DNA of 64,000 nt from Pleurodeles waltl (taxonomy: Eukaryota; Chordata; Amphibia; Caudata; Salamandridae). The stretch covers positions 1,535,172,782 through 1,535,236,781 of the forward strand of contig NC_090444.1 of assembly GCF_031143425.1 (NCBI RefSeq), read 5' to 3'. Shown here piece after piece: positions 11,716 to 22,204 of the stretch (within the stretch, counting starts at the first letter, position 1; every line of letters starts with the position of its first letter). The notes beneath the pieces are model-generated. The model ran no database searches, had not been told where the DNA came from, and saw only the letters and a list, made by a program, of their open reading frames with translations. Both the position numbers and the translations under genes were made by a program.

Positions 11716-12268
11716 GAGCACCGCTGAACAGGGCCCCGCCGTGAAGACAGGTACCGCTGAAGAGGGCCCGCCGTGCAGAAGAGCGCCGCTGAACAGGGCC
11801 CCGCCGTGAAGACAGGTACCGCTGAACAGGGCCCCGCCGTGAAGACAGGTACCGCTGAACAGGGCCCCGCCGTGCAGAAGAGCGCCGCTGAACAGGGCCC
11901 CGCCGTGAAGACAGGTACCGCTGAACAGGGCCCCGCCGTGAAGACAGGTACCGCTGAAGAGGGCCCCGCCGTGCAGAAGAGCGCCGCTGAACAGGGCCCC
12001 GCCGTGCAGAAGAGCACCGCTGAACAGGGCCCCGCCGTGAAGACAGGTACCGCTAAACAGGGCCCCGCCGTGAAGAAGAGCACCGCTGAACAGGGCCCCG
12101 CCGTGAAGACAGGTACCGCTGAACAGGGCCCCGCCGTGCAGAAGAGCACCGCTGAACAGGGCCCCGCCGTGAAGACAGGTACCGCTGAACAGGGCCCCGC
12201 CGTGAAGACAGGTACCGCTGAACAGGGCCCCGCCGTGCAGAAGAGCACCGATGAACAGGGCCCCGCCG
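11716..12268 (+). repeat. 33-bp minisatellite, about 17 copies
   Basis: Units alternate between two closely related types, one ending GTGAAGACAGGT and the other GTGCAGAAGAGC, around a shared GAACAGGGCCCCGCC core. Because 33 is a multiple of three, the block encodes an 11-residue periodic peptide in one frame and also stays open on the minus strand. It lies just after the Myb gene 2 tail and may be its 3' untranslated region. It is not seen in Harb-2. Confidence 0.9.
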
Positions 12269-13280
12269 TCTCAAGCACCGCTCCGCTGGGCCCTTCCTTT
12301 CAAGCACCGCTCCGCTGGGCCCTTCATCTCAAGCACCGCTCCGCTGGGCCCTTCATCTCAAGCACCGCTCCGCTGGGCCCTTCCTCTCAGGCACCGCTCC
12401 GCTGGGCCCTTCATCTCAAGCACCGCTCCGCTGGGCCCTTCATCTCAAGCACCACTCCGCTGGGCCCTTCATCTCAAGCACCGCTCCGCTGGGCCCTTCC
12501 TCTCAAGCACCGCTCCGCTGGGCCCTTCATCTCAGGCACCGCTCCGCTGGGCCCTTCATCTCAAGCACCGCTCCGCTGGGCCCTTCCTCTCAGGCACCGC
12601 TCCGCTGGGCCCTTCCTGTCAAGCACCGCTCCGCTGGGCCCTTCCTCTCAAGCACCGCTCCGCTGGGCCCTTCATCTCAAGCACCGCTCCGCTGGGCCCT
12701 TCCTCTCAAGCACCGCTCCGCTGGGCCCTTCATCTCAAGCACCGCTCCGCTGGGCCCTTCATCTCAAGCACCGCTCCGCTGGGCCCTTCATCTCAAGCAC
12801 CGCTCCGCTGGGCCCTTCCTCTCAGGCACCGCTCCGCTGGGCCCTTCCTGTCAAGCACCGCTCCGCTGGGCCCTTCCTCTCAAGCACCGCTCCGCTGGGC
12901 CCTTCATCTCAAGCACCGCTCCGCTGGGCCCTTCATCTCAAGCACCGCTCCGCTGGGCCCTTCATCTCAAGCACCGCTCCGCTGGGCCCTTCATCTCAAG
13001 CACCGCTCCGCTGGGCCCTTCATCTCAAGCACCGCTCCGCTGGGCCCTTCATCTCAAGCACCGCTCCGCTGGGCCCTTCCTCTCAGGCACCGCTCCGCTG
13101 GGCCCTTCCTGTCAAGCACCGCTCCGCTGGGCCCTTCCTCTCAAGCACCGCTCCGCTGGGCCCTTCATCTCAAGCACCGCTCCGCTGGCCCTTCATCTCA
13201 AGCACCGCTCCGCTGGGCCCTTCATCTCAAGCACCGCTCCGCTGGGCCCTTCCTCTCAGGCACCGCTCCGCTGGACATCG
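12269..13280 (+). repeat. 29-bp minisatellite, about 35 copies
   Basis: The unit is built on CACCGCTCCGCTGGGCCCTT plus a variable ATCTCAAG/CCTCTCAGG part. Since 29 is not a multiple of three, translation cycles through all three frames, and none of the three plus-strand frames contains a stop. Variant units (CTGTCAAG, CTCAGG) recur at a higher-order spacing, for example near 12600, 12840 and 13100, suggesting amplification of multi-unit blocks. There is no protein evidence. Confidence 0.92.
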
Positions 13281-13388
13281 CCATGTCATGCACCGCTGCG
13301 CTGGGTCCCGCCGTCTCAGGCACTGTTTATGGTTCACTGTGCCCACCATGCCTCCTCCTTGACCAGTGGAGACTGTCATCCACCGGAT

Positions 13389-13689
13389 GGACTGTGGCTT
13401 TGCACTCCCCAGGATGGTGCAGTGGGCAGCCCACCCACTGTAGAGACATTGAGAGACTGTGGCTTTGCACTCCCCAGGATGGTGCAGTGGGCAGCCCAAC
13501 CAATGTAGAGACATTGAGAGACTGTGGCTTTGCACTCCCCAGGATGGTGCAGTGGGCAGCCCACCCACTGTAGAGACATTGAGAGACTGTGGCTTTGCAC
13601 TCCCCAGGATGGTGCAGTGGGCAGCCCACCCACTGTAGAGACATTGAGAGACTGTGGCTTTGCACTCCCCAGGATGGTGCAGTGGGCAT
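13389..13689 (+). repeat. 65-bp tandem repeat, about 4.6 copies
   Basis: Units start at about 13390, 13455, 13520, 13585 and 13650 and share TTTGCACTCCCCAGGATGG and CACTGTAGAGACATTGAGAG. The copies are almost identical. A 64-bp repeat of the same ancestry occupies the same position in Harb-2 (40526-41205), and both are followed by CTCCCCCTGAGGTGCCTGT-like sequence, so the array is an inherited part of the element. Confidence 0.93.
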
Positions 13690-14581
13690 GGTGGCTCCTC
13701 GTGGATCTGGCGTCGTGGACTCATGTGGCTGTGGTGGCCCCCCCTTCCCTTCCCCCTGAGGTGCCTGTAGTTTTAACATCAGATGCCCCTGCAGTGTTCT
13801 CTCCAAAGGACTCAGGTCTCGTGTGTGGGCTTTGCCCTTGTTTCGCAGAACATTGGCCCACAGACATGTTAGATTTGTAGGATGTGCAGGACTTGTTACT
13901 TCAGTGATACACTGATGTGTATATATTTTTGGTTTTTGTAAATATTTTTCACGGTTGCTCAATTATTTCCAGGTGCTTTTTTTGTACATAAATATTTATT
14001 CCAAATTTGGTTGTGTCATTGTATTTTTAAAGGGTGTTTGTGTGGTGTCACTGTGACTTCCTGCTCTGCATTGGTGTGTACATATTGGGGGGGGTGGGGG
14101 GGTCGCATATGTGTATGCCCGTAACCTTTCGTCCTCCCCCCTCCCGTGTGTCGTAGGTGCAGTACTCACCGTTGACCTCTGCGCCGGAGTTCGTACTCGT
14201 GGTAGATGAGCAGGTAGACGAGAGCAGGTATGATGTTCAATTCGGGTTCCATGCTGTCCGGATTCCGCGTGGAGTGTCTCGAGGTGAGCGTTTTCCATTG
14301 AAAATGTCTGTTTCCGCCGTGTTTTTATCGGCGGGGCTCCCGCCCCGGAAAAGGTGACGGATTGGTGGGTCGTGATAGGGTGGGCGGTACATTGTCTGCC
14401 GCCTGGCTGTTGGCGGTGACCGCCGCGCTGTTTGTTTGTTCCGCCGTGGCGGTCGGAGTGTTAATGCAGCGGGCTGTGTTGGCGGTTCCCGCCAGGGTCA
14501 GAATTGCATTTTTTTGACCGCCGGCCTGTTGGCGGGTTGGCCGCCGCTTTATCACCGACCGCCAGGGTTAGAATCACCCCC
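13690..14581 (+). other. Harb-1 right end, noncoding
   Basis: This is a T-rich stretch with TTTTTGTACATAAATA near 13978, G-runs at 14088-14101, then a GGCGGT/CCGCC-rich subterminal zone (14330-14560) ending in the right terminal inverted repeat. The block is alignable with the Harb-2 right end (41206-42050). No gene is supported. The subterminal motifs mirror those of the left end. Confidence 0.7.
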
Positions 14582-14717
14582 AGAGTGTGTCCAAAGTGCT
14601 ATGTCACCACCGTCTCTGCTGCAGCCCCAGGCCCCAGGGTGTGATCACGATATTGCAAATGCAATGCCTCACATCTTGCCCCACTGGATTCATCAACCCT
14701 GCCGGGTCATAAGGAAC

Positions 14718-17661
14718 TGTAAGAGGCTGGCCTGGTTTGTAGTGGGTACCTTGGGTACTTACATCTTATACCAGGTCCAGTTATCCCTTATTAGTGAAAT
14801 GTAGTAGTGTTCTAGCAGCTTAGGCTGATAGAGGTAGCTATAGCAGAGCAGCTTAGGTTGAACTAGGAGGAATGCAAATCTCATGCAATACCACTTATAG
14901 TTACACAGTATTTATACACAAGTAAAGACAGTACTCAGTGTTACCTAAAATAAAGGTATTTATTTGGGTGAAACAGTACCAAAAATATCTTAGAGACAAT
15001 ACACCTTCTGGAGGTAAGTATTATACACAATTTATATACACAAGACACCAAAATAAGGTAAGTAATTAGACATAGTATAGTGCAAACAATAGGAAATGCA
15101 AAAGAATGCAATGGGAGAAAATAGATCTAGGGGCAACACAAATCATATACTAACAAAGTGGAATGCAAATCACAAATTCCCCCCTAGACAAGTGTTGTGT
15201 GTGCAGAATCGCTGGGAGAGTAAGAATACAGTAAAGGTAAGTAAATTACCCCACCCCAGAGCCCTGAAAAGCAGGAGTAAAGTACTGCAAGTTTCCTTAG
15301 GACACACTACACATCATGATTGGAATTATTGCAATAACCAACCAAGTCTGCAAACAACAACTGCTGGATTCCTGGACCTGAAGACCTCCAAAAGAAGGGG
15401 ACCAAGTCCAGAAGTTGAAAGAAGTTCCAGGAAGGACAGGAGCCCCTGCCAACCCAGAAGAAGGTGCAAAAGAAGAGTCCCCGGTTGGACGAAGACCACA
15501 GGAATACGCCAGTGGGTTGCTGCATGATGAAAAGGATGTCCCACGACGTGAAGATGGATGCAGATGTGATTTTGTGTTGGAAGTCGCAACAAGCCTTAGT
15601 TACGACAAAGTTACGTTTTGCATCAAAATGGCGCTGGCTGGACCAAGGACAGACCTGGGTGCCTCAACTCTGAGTACTGAGCACTTTAGAGAGTCCTCGG
15701 GATGCCAGACAGCACCCACGGGAGTCCCAGAACATGGGGACAAAGGAGGTCTAAAACACAGTTGGTGCAGCACTGCAAAGAAGGGTCCCACTACGTCAGA
15801 GGTCAACTCAGAGAGTTGAGCATCACAGGATAGAGTACTGGGGACCTGGGCCAGGCTGTGCATGAAGGAATTTTGCAAATAATGCACAGAGTCTTCAGGA
15901 AGTGAAGAAGACGTGGTGCACAGGGGTACTGTCACTTTCAGTGGAGGCAAGGTCTTTCCTCCTCCAAATTGCATCAGCAGGACCTCAGGACAGTCTATGT
16001 TGATGGGGTCGACCCTCTGTGTTCCAAGGAGCATGCTCATCGCTGTGAGAGGAGTCCAAGAGTACCAGTCGTTGACTTAGAAGGTGTCTGAGTGAGCAGG
16101 GGAGTGACTCCGTCACCCCACAGGAGATTTCATCGGTCCTTCTGGTGCAGGATGAAGACAGGGAGTCCTCAGAGCGTGCACACCATGGAAACTGTTGCAG
16201 TTGCTGGCTGGAGCTGAAGTTGCAGAAGAAAAGTATCCCTTGTGGATACTTTGCTGTTGTTACAGCGGTTCCTGGAGCAGGCTGCGGTTGGTACGAGGTC
16301 AGAGGATGAAGTAATAGTTGCAGAGGATTCCTGCTGGAAACTTGCAAGTAGAATCTGAAGAGAACCCACAGGAGAGACCCTAAGTAGCCCTGAGAGGGGG
16401 ATTGGCTACCTTATCAGGTAAGGACCTATCAGGAGGGGTCTCTGATGTCACCTGCTGGCACTGGCCACTCAGAGTCCTCCAGAGTGTCCCCACACCTTGC
16501 AAAGCAAGATGGCTGGAGTCTGGGACACACAGGAGGAGCTCTGGGCACCACCCCTAGGATGGTGATGGACAGGGGAGTGGTCACTCCCCTTTCCTTTGTC
16601 CAGTTTTGCACCAGAGAAGGGGACAAGGGGTCCATGAACTGGTGTAAACTGGCTTATGCAAAGAGGGCACCATCTGTGCCCTTCAAAGCATTTCCAGAGG
16701 GTGGGGGAGGCTACCCCTCCCTAGCCTGTAACACCTATTTCCAAAGGGAGAGGGTGTAACACCCTGCTCTCAGAGAAAATGCTTTGTTCTGCCTTCCTGG
16801 GACTGAGCTGCTCAGACCCTAGGAAAGCAGAACCCTGTCTGTGAGGTGGCAGAAGCTGTAGCTGCAGTGCAAGCCTCAGAGAGCTGGTATGGCAGTACTG
16901 GGGGTCCATAGTGGAGCCCCCAGGATCCATGGAATTGGCTCCCCAATACCAGATTTGGAATAGAGGGACAATTATATGATCTTTGATACCTTACATGACC
17001 ATATTTCGAGTTACCATTGTGAAGCTACATATAGGTATTGACCAATATGAAGTGCATGGTGTAATGGCGTCCCGCTCTTACAAAGTCCTGGGAAATGGCC
17101 CTGAACTATGTGGGGGCACCTTTGCTAGTGCAAGGGTTCCCTCACACTTAGTAACTTTGCACCTAACCTTCATCAAGTGAAGGTTAGACATATAGGTGAC
17201 TTATAAGTTACTTAAGTGCAGTGAAAATGGCTGTGAAATAATGTGTGCGTTGTTTCATGCAGGCTGTAGTGGCAGTCCTCTGAAAGGGTTTGTCTGAGCT
17301 TCTTATGGGTGGCAAAAGAAATGCTGCAGCCCATAAGGATCTCCTGGAACCCCAATGCCCTGGGTACCTAGGTACCATATACTAGGGACTTATAAGGGGG
17401 GGTCCAGTGTGCTAATTGAAATTGGTAAATGAAGTCACTAGCCTATAGTGACAAATTTAAAAGCAGAAAAGCATAAGCACTGAGGTTCTGATTAGCAGAG
17501 CATCAGTGACACAGTCAAGCACTATACTGACACACACATTAGGCCATAAACTATGAGCACTAGGGTCCTGACCAGCAGGATCCCAGTGAGACAGGCAAAA
17601 ACATACTGACATACAGGTCAAAATGGGGGTAACATGCCAAGGAAGATGTTACTTTCCTACA
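14718..17661 (-). repeat. 3' LTR of the Gmr1-like element
   Basis: In plus reading it starts TGTAAGAGGCTGGCC and ends TTTCCTACA. The first roughly 355 bp match the 5' LTR remnant at 25294-25648 nearly throughout. Small open frames inside (for example 15415-15819) have no recognisable content and are not supported as genes. The flank at 14713-14717 is GGAAC; the other target copy is not in the window. Confidence 0.85.
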
Positions 17662-17681
17662 CAAACCCCCCCCCCCCCAAA
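17662..17681 (-). promoter_or_regulatory. Polypurine tract of the Gmr1-like element
   Basis: On the minus strand a long G-run with flanking TTTG lies directly before the LTR start TGTAGGAAAG. This is where plus-strand DNA synthesis would be primed. Its position exactly at the LTR edge supports the assignment. Confidence 0.7.
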
Positions 17682-17689
17682 CGAGGGAC

Positions 17690-19000
17690 AATAAGGCTAA
17701 CCTTGCCCAGATGAGTCTTCATTGTCTAAGTGGAAATATCTGGAAAGTCCATCTGCGTTGGAGCGGGTACTCCCAGGTCTATGTTCCACTGTAAAGCCCA
17801 TCACCTGTAGGGAAATTGACCACCTCAACAATTTAGGGTTTTCACCTTTCATTTGTTTAAGCCATAATGGAGGTTTGTGGTCTGTCTGAACAATGAAATG
17901 AGTTCAAAAAAAGTAGGGGTCACCCTCCTGTTAATGAAAGCAACAGGTTGATTCTGCCCCTCTGAGTTAAGGTGTGATAGTACTAGCTGTCCATAATACC
18001 TTTTTAGGCATTTTCTTACTGGTGAGGTCATTAAGAGGGGATGGCAATGGAACCACAGTTCTTAATGAATCTCCTGTAATACCCAGTGAGACCTAAGAAG
18101 GCTCTGACCTGGGTCTGAGTAGTAGAGGGAGCCCAGTCCATGATGGTCTGAACCTTCCCCTGTAATAGTGCAATCTGTTCTCCACCTAGCAGGTGGCCCA
18201 GATAAACCACTTTCCCCTGCCCCATCTGGCACTTTGAAGCCTTGATAGTTAGGTCTGCCTTTTTCAGGGCCTCCAAAACCTTCCAGAGGTGAACCAGGTG
18301 GTCATCCCAGGTGGAGCTAAAGACAGCTATATCATCCAAGTGTGCTACACTGAAAGCTTCCAAACCTTGGAGGACTGTATTCACCAGTCTCTGAAAAGTG
18401 GCAGATGCATTTTTCAAACCAAAGGGCATAACAGTGCATTGATAATGCCCTCCTATGGTAAAAAAAATGCAGTTTTTGCTTTTGCATTCTCTGACATTTT
18501 GATCTGCCAATACCCTGCAGTCAAATCAAAGGTGCTTAGATACTTGGCAGATGCCAGTGTATTTTTTAGCTCATCTGCCTTGGATATAGGGTGAGCATCT
18601 GTTTTGGTTACTGTATTAAGACCCCTATAGTCCACACAAAACAGCATTTCTCTCTTCCCTTCTTTACTATATGGTTTGGGCACAAGCACCACTGGGCTGG
18701 CCCAGGGGCTATCAGAAACCTCAAAAACTCCAAGGTGTAACATTTTCTGAACTTCTGCTTTTATGCAATCACTGACATGGTCAGGTTGCCTGTAAATTTT
18801 ACTTTTGGCAGGTAAACTGTCTCCAGTGTCAATTGTATGTTTGCACCAATTAGTTGTACCAGGTATGAGTGAGAAGAGTTCAGACAACTGACCAAGGAGA
18901 TTTTTACAGTCTTCCCTCTGCTCAGCAGTAAGGAAATCTGCAAGAAACACTCCTTCCATTAAGCCATCAGCTTCAGTATTGGAGAAGAGATCAGGGAGAG
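17690..19000 (-). pseudogene. Reverse transcriptase-RNase H of the Gmr1-like element
   Basis: RT blocks are visible in order: FCVDYRGLNTVTKTDAHPI (about 18600-18660), FDLTAGYWQIKM, VMPFGLKNASATFQRLVN and the catalytic region AHLDDIAVFS, where the residue before L is His rather than the common Tyr. FLGLTGYYRRFIKN follows. RNase H is recognisable by TDHKPPLWLK and GSTRSNADGLSRYF near 17720-17870. The frame is broken near 18480 by a run of A and again before RNase H. It would have copied element RNA into DNA in cytoplasmic particles; this copy cannot. Confidence 0.88.
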
Positions 19001-19711
19001 GGTCACCCTCTTCCTCCTGTCCCTCAACTGTAGCCATGAGCAGGGATATGTCAGCCCTGTCATAGTAAGGCTTTAGGAGGTTGACATGAAGCACCCTAAG
19101 GGGGCTTCTCGCAGTTCCCAGGTCTACCAGATAGGTGACCTCACCTTTCTTTTCTACAATTAGATGGGGTCCACTCCATTTGTCCGGGAGTGCTCTTAAG
19201 GCCACAGGCTCCAATACCCACATCTTCTGTCCTGGGTGGTACTCTGTCAGGACAGCCTTCTGGTCATGGCATTGCTTTTCGAGCTCTTGGTTGGCCTGTA
19301 GGGGTTTAGTGGCCTTTTTCATGTACTCAGCCATTCTGCTTCTCAGGCCAAGTACATAGTCCACAATGTCTTGCTTTGGAGGATTTAAAGGTTGTTCCCA
19401 ACCCTCTTAACAACAGCAAGGGGGCCCCTAACAGGGTGACCAAATAGGAGTTCAAAGGGGCTGTAGCCCACTCCTTTTTGAGGTATATCCCTTTAGGTGA
19501 AAAGGAGGCATGGCAAGAGGACATCCCATCTCCTTCTGAGTTTTTCAGAAAGTCCCATGATCATGCCTTGGAGAGTTTTATTAAACCTCTCAACCAATCC
19601 ATTAGTTTGCGGATGATAGGGGGTGGTGAACTTGTAGGTAACACCACACTCCTTCCACATTGCCTTGAGGTATGCAGACATGAAGTTACTACCTCTGCCT
19701 GACACCACTTC

Positions 19712-21690
19712 AATCAATCAATCAATCAATCACGATATTTATAAAGCGCGCTATGTACCCGTCAGGGTTTCGAGGCGCTGGGGGGAAGGGGGGGGGTGGA
19801 GGTGTGCTGCAGTTAGCGGTCGAAGAGCCAGGTTTTGAGGAGTCTCCTGAAGGTGAGGAGGTCCTGGGTCTGGCGTAGAGATGTGGGGAGAGAGTTCCAG
19901 GACTTGGCGGCGAGGAAGGAGAAGGATCTGCCGCCGCAGGTCTTGCGCTGGATTCGGGGGACGACGGCGAGGGCGAGGTTGGCGGATCGAAGTTGACGTG
20001 TGGGAGCGTAGAAATTGAGTCTGGAGTTGAGGTAGGAGGGTCCGGCGTTGTGAAGTGCCTTGTGAGCGTGGGTGAGGAATTTAAAGGTGATCCTCTTCTC
20101 CACCGGGAGCCAGTGGAGTTCCCTCAGGTGAGGGGAGATGTGACATCGGCGGGGTATGTCGAGGATCAGTCGGGCGGAGGCATTTTGGATACGCTGGAGT
20201 CGTTTGATGTCTTTGGTTGGGATGCCTGTGTAGAGTGCGTTGCCGTAGTCAAGTCTGCTGCTGACGAGGGCTTGGGTCACCATCTTTCTGGTCTCTGTTG
20301 GAATCCACTTGAAGATTCTGCGGAGCATGCGGAGGGTGTTGAAACAGGAGGAGGAGACGGTGCTGACCTGTTTGGACATGGTGAGTGCAGAGTCCAGGAG
20401 GAAGCCGAGGTTTCTTGCGTGGCTGGCAGGGGTGGGTGGGGGTCCGAGGTCGGCGGGCCACCATGAGTCGTTCCAGGCCGAAGGAGAGCGCCCGAGGATG
20501 AGGATTTCCGTCTTGTCGGAGTTGAGTTTCAGGCGACTGTTGTTCATCCATTCGGCGATGGATTTTAGTCCTTCGTGGAGGTTTGTTTTGGCGGTGAGTG
20601 GGTCTTTGGTCAGGGAGAGGACGAGCTGGGTGTCGTCGGCGTAGGAGATGATGCTGAGGTGATGCTGGCGGGCCAGTTTTGCGAGGGGGGCCATGTAGAC
20701 GTTGAACAAAGTAGGGCTGAGGGAGGATCCTTGGGGGACGCCGCAGATGAGGTTGGTGGCTTTGGAGCGAAAGGGGGAGAGTCGGACTCTCTGAGTTCTG
20801 TCGGAGAGAAAGGATGAGATCCAGTGGAGGGCTTTGTCTTGGATGCCGGCTTCCTGGAGGCGGGTCAGTAGGGTGCGGTGGCAGACTGTGTCAAAAGCGG
20901 CTGATAGGTCGAGAAGGATGAGGGCCGAGGTTTCGCCGTTGTCCATTTGATGTCTGATGTCATCTGTGGCGGCGAGGAGAGCAGTCTCCGTGCTGTGGTT
21001 TCGTCTGACTCCGGATTGTGAGGGGTCCAGGATGGAGTTGTCTTCGAGGAAGTGGGTGAGTTGTGTGTTGACGATCTTCTCGATGACTTTTGCTGGAAAA
21101 GGGAGGAGAGAGATCGGGCGGAAGTTTTTGAGATCATTGGGGTCGGCCTTGGGTTTCTTGAGGAGGGGTTGGATTTCAGCGTGTTTCCAGCTGTCCGGGA
21201 AGGTGGCGGAAGTGAAGGAGAGGTTGATGATCTTGCGGAGTTTGGGGGCGATGGTGGCGTTGGCTGTGTTGAAAACATGATGAGGGCATGGGTCCGTGGG
21301 GGAGCCTGAGTGGATGGTGTTCATGGTTGCCATGGTTTCTGCGTCGTCCACGTGGGTCCAGGCGGTGAGGCGGCAGTCGCGGTTGGAGACGTCGGGGGGG
21401 GGGGATCTGGCGGTGGGCCGGTGTTGAAGCTGTTGTGGATGGTAGCGATTTTCTGGTGGAAGAAGGTGGAGAGGTCGTCGCAGAGTTTCTGTGAGGGCGG
21501 GATGTCGTTGGCGTTGGCTTTTGGATTTGAGAGTTCTTTCACGATGCCGAAGAGTTCTTTGCAGTCGTGGGCGTTGTTGTTGATGCGTTCGGTGAAGTGG
21601 GCGCGCTTGGCGACGCGGATCCGTTGGTGGTGTTCACGGTTTGCGTCTTTGAGGGAGGCGAGGTTGTCGGGCGTGCGTTCTAGGATCCAT
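19712..21690 (-). mobile_element. L2/CR1-like LINE, 5'-truncated, inserted in integrase
   Basis: It is minus-strand, with a 3' tail of TGATTGATTGATTGATTGA units at 19712-19733 and a 5' end inside the linker between endonuclease and RT, so it is 5'-truncated as usual for LINEs. A 4-bp GAAG is present at both host junctions and may be a short target duplication. A related, older copy lies at 54549-58234 with the same tail type. Confidence 0.85.
19813..21351 (-). CDS. LINE reverse transcriptase, intact 3' portion
   Basis: An open frame of 512 residues contains the RT order expected for L2/CR1/Jockey-type LINEs: NFRPISLLPFPAKVIEKIV, LLDLSAAFDTVCH, GVPQGSSLSPTLFNVYMAP and the catalytic SYADDTQLVLS, followed by a C-terminal region with CHISPHLRELHWLPVEKRI. 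The apurinic endonuclease is missing because of the 5' truncation. A further upstream frame (21321-21542 and beyond) joins after an indel in a C-rich run. No in-frame stop occurs, so this is one of the youngest LINE pieces here. It would nick-prime and reverse transcribe its own RNA, but the truncated copy cannot move by itself. Confidence 0.88.
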   Translation of the reverse strand: MDDAETMATMNTIHSGSPTDPCPHHVFNTANATIAPKLRKIINLSFTSATFPDSWKHAEIQPLLKKPKADPNDLKNFRPISLLPFPAKVIEKIVNTQLTHFLEDNSILDPSQSGVRRNHSTETALLAATDDIRHQMDNGETSALILLDLSAAFDTVCHRTLLTRLQEAGIQDKALHWISSFLSDRTQRVRLSPFRSKATNLICGVPQGSSLSPTLFNVYMAPLAKLARQHHLSIISYADDTQLVLSLTKDPLTAKTNLHEGLKSIAEWMNNSRLKLNSDKTEILILGRSPSAWNDSWWPADLGPPPTPASHARNLGFLLDSALTMSKQVSTVSSSCFNTLRMLRRIFKWIPTETRKMVTQALVSSRLDYGNALYTGIPTKDIKRLQRIQNASARLILDIPRRCHISPHLRELHWLPVEKRITFKFLTHAHKALHNAGPSYLNSRLNFYAPTRQLRSANLALAVVPRIQRKTCGGRSFSFLAAKSWNSLPTSLRQTQDLLTFRRLLKTWLFDR

Positions 21691-22204
21691 TTCTTCTTTA
21701 GGGAAACCCACTCTGGAAAGAAATCCCAGGAGGACTTTTGCCACTGCAGGTGCTGTAGTGGTCCTTAAGGGGATAGCTTCTGGGTACCTTGTGGCATGGC
21801 CCACCACCACAAGGATGAATCTATTGCCAGAAGCAGTTGGAGGGTCAAGGGGGCCAACAATATCAACCCCTACCCTTTGAAAAGGAAAAATGACCACTGG
21901 CAGTGGAATTAAGGGGGCCTTTGGGGTGGCACCAGTTTTGCCACTGGCTTGGCAGGTGACACAGAAGCGACAAAAAATCCCCATTTTGCTGCTTGCCAGC
22001 TTGCTGTCTGAGACCCTCCAATGTGGGACAGGTTTGCTGTGCCAAAACTCCGCTCTTCCCTTGCAGGCCCCCGCACCCAAACGCTCAGCTGAATCAGCTT
22101 CCAGCTCCTCTGGTGTAGGTTCTGCACAGGGAGAGAATTACTCTTCCTCAAAAGGGGAATCATCTGTGGAGAAGGGTTTGCTCTTCTTACCCCTAGATTT
22201 TGGG

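Larger units (their letters stand above)
5040..14581 (+). mobile_element. PIF/Harbinger DNA transposon, near-complete (Harb-1)
   Basis: The left end GGGGGTCATTCTGACC and the reverse complement of the right end, GGGGGTGATTCTAACC, are imperfect terminal inverted repeats of about 24 bp. They are flanked by the 3-bp direct repeat AGA, which fits Harbinger integration. Inside are an intact HARBI1-like transposase on the minus strand and two separate Myb/SANT-like genes on the plus strand, then three blocks of minisatellite. At 9.5 kb it is larger than the usual two-gene Harbinger. Harb-2 (25649-42050) repeats the same order, so the architecture belongs to the family rather than being a chance assembly. 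Whether this copy still moves is unknown: the transposase reads intact, while both Myb genes show possible frameshifts. Confidence 0.9.
19001..22200 (-). pseudogene. Integrase of the Gmr1-like element, split by a LINE
   Basis: The upstream half (22163-21691) carries CRFCVTCQASGKT of the zinc-binding domain and the first catalytic Asp in GVDIVGPLDPP. The LINE sits at 19712-21690. The downstream half (19711-19001) holds VVSGRGSNFMS, where the second catalytic Asp is replaced by Gly, and the catalytic Glu in TNGLVERFNKTL, then a C-terminal DNA-binding region (YHPGQKMWVLEP, DKWSGPHLI, HVNLLKPYYDR) leading straight into the RT. There is a frameshift near 19370-19500. With the Asp lost and the gene split, it is inactive. 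Confidence 0.85.

Noticed and set aside
11773..13573. Long plus-strand open frames of 529 and 440 residues and a 269-residue minus-strand frame
   Set aside because: They are open only because the 33-bp and 29-bp units contain no stops. There is no start context, non-repetitive domain or conservation in Harb-2.
13227..13962. Minus-strand frames of up to 211 residues
   Set aside because: They are produced by the 65-bp repeat and have no recognisable content.
16445..16759. Frame of 104 residues in the Gmr1-like LTR
   Set aside because: No recognisable domain, and it lies wholly within LTR sequence.
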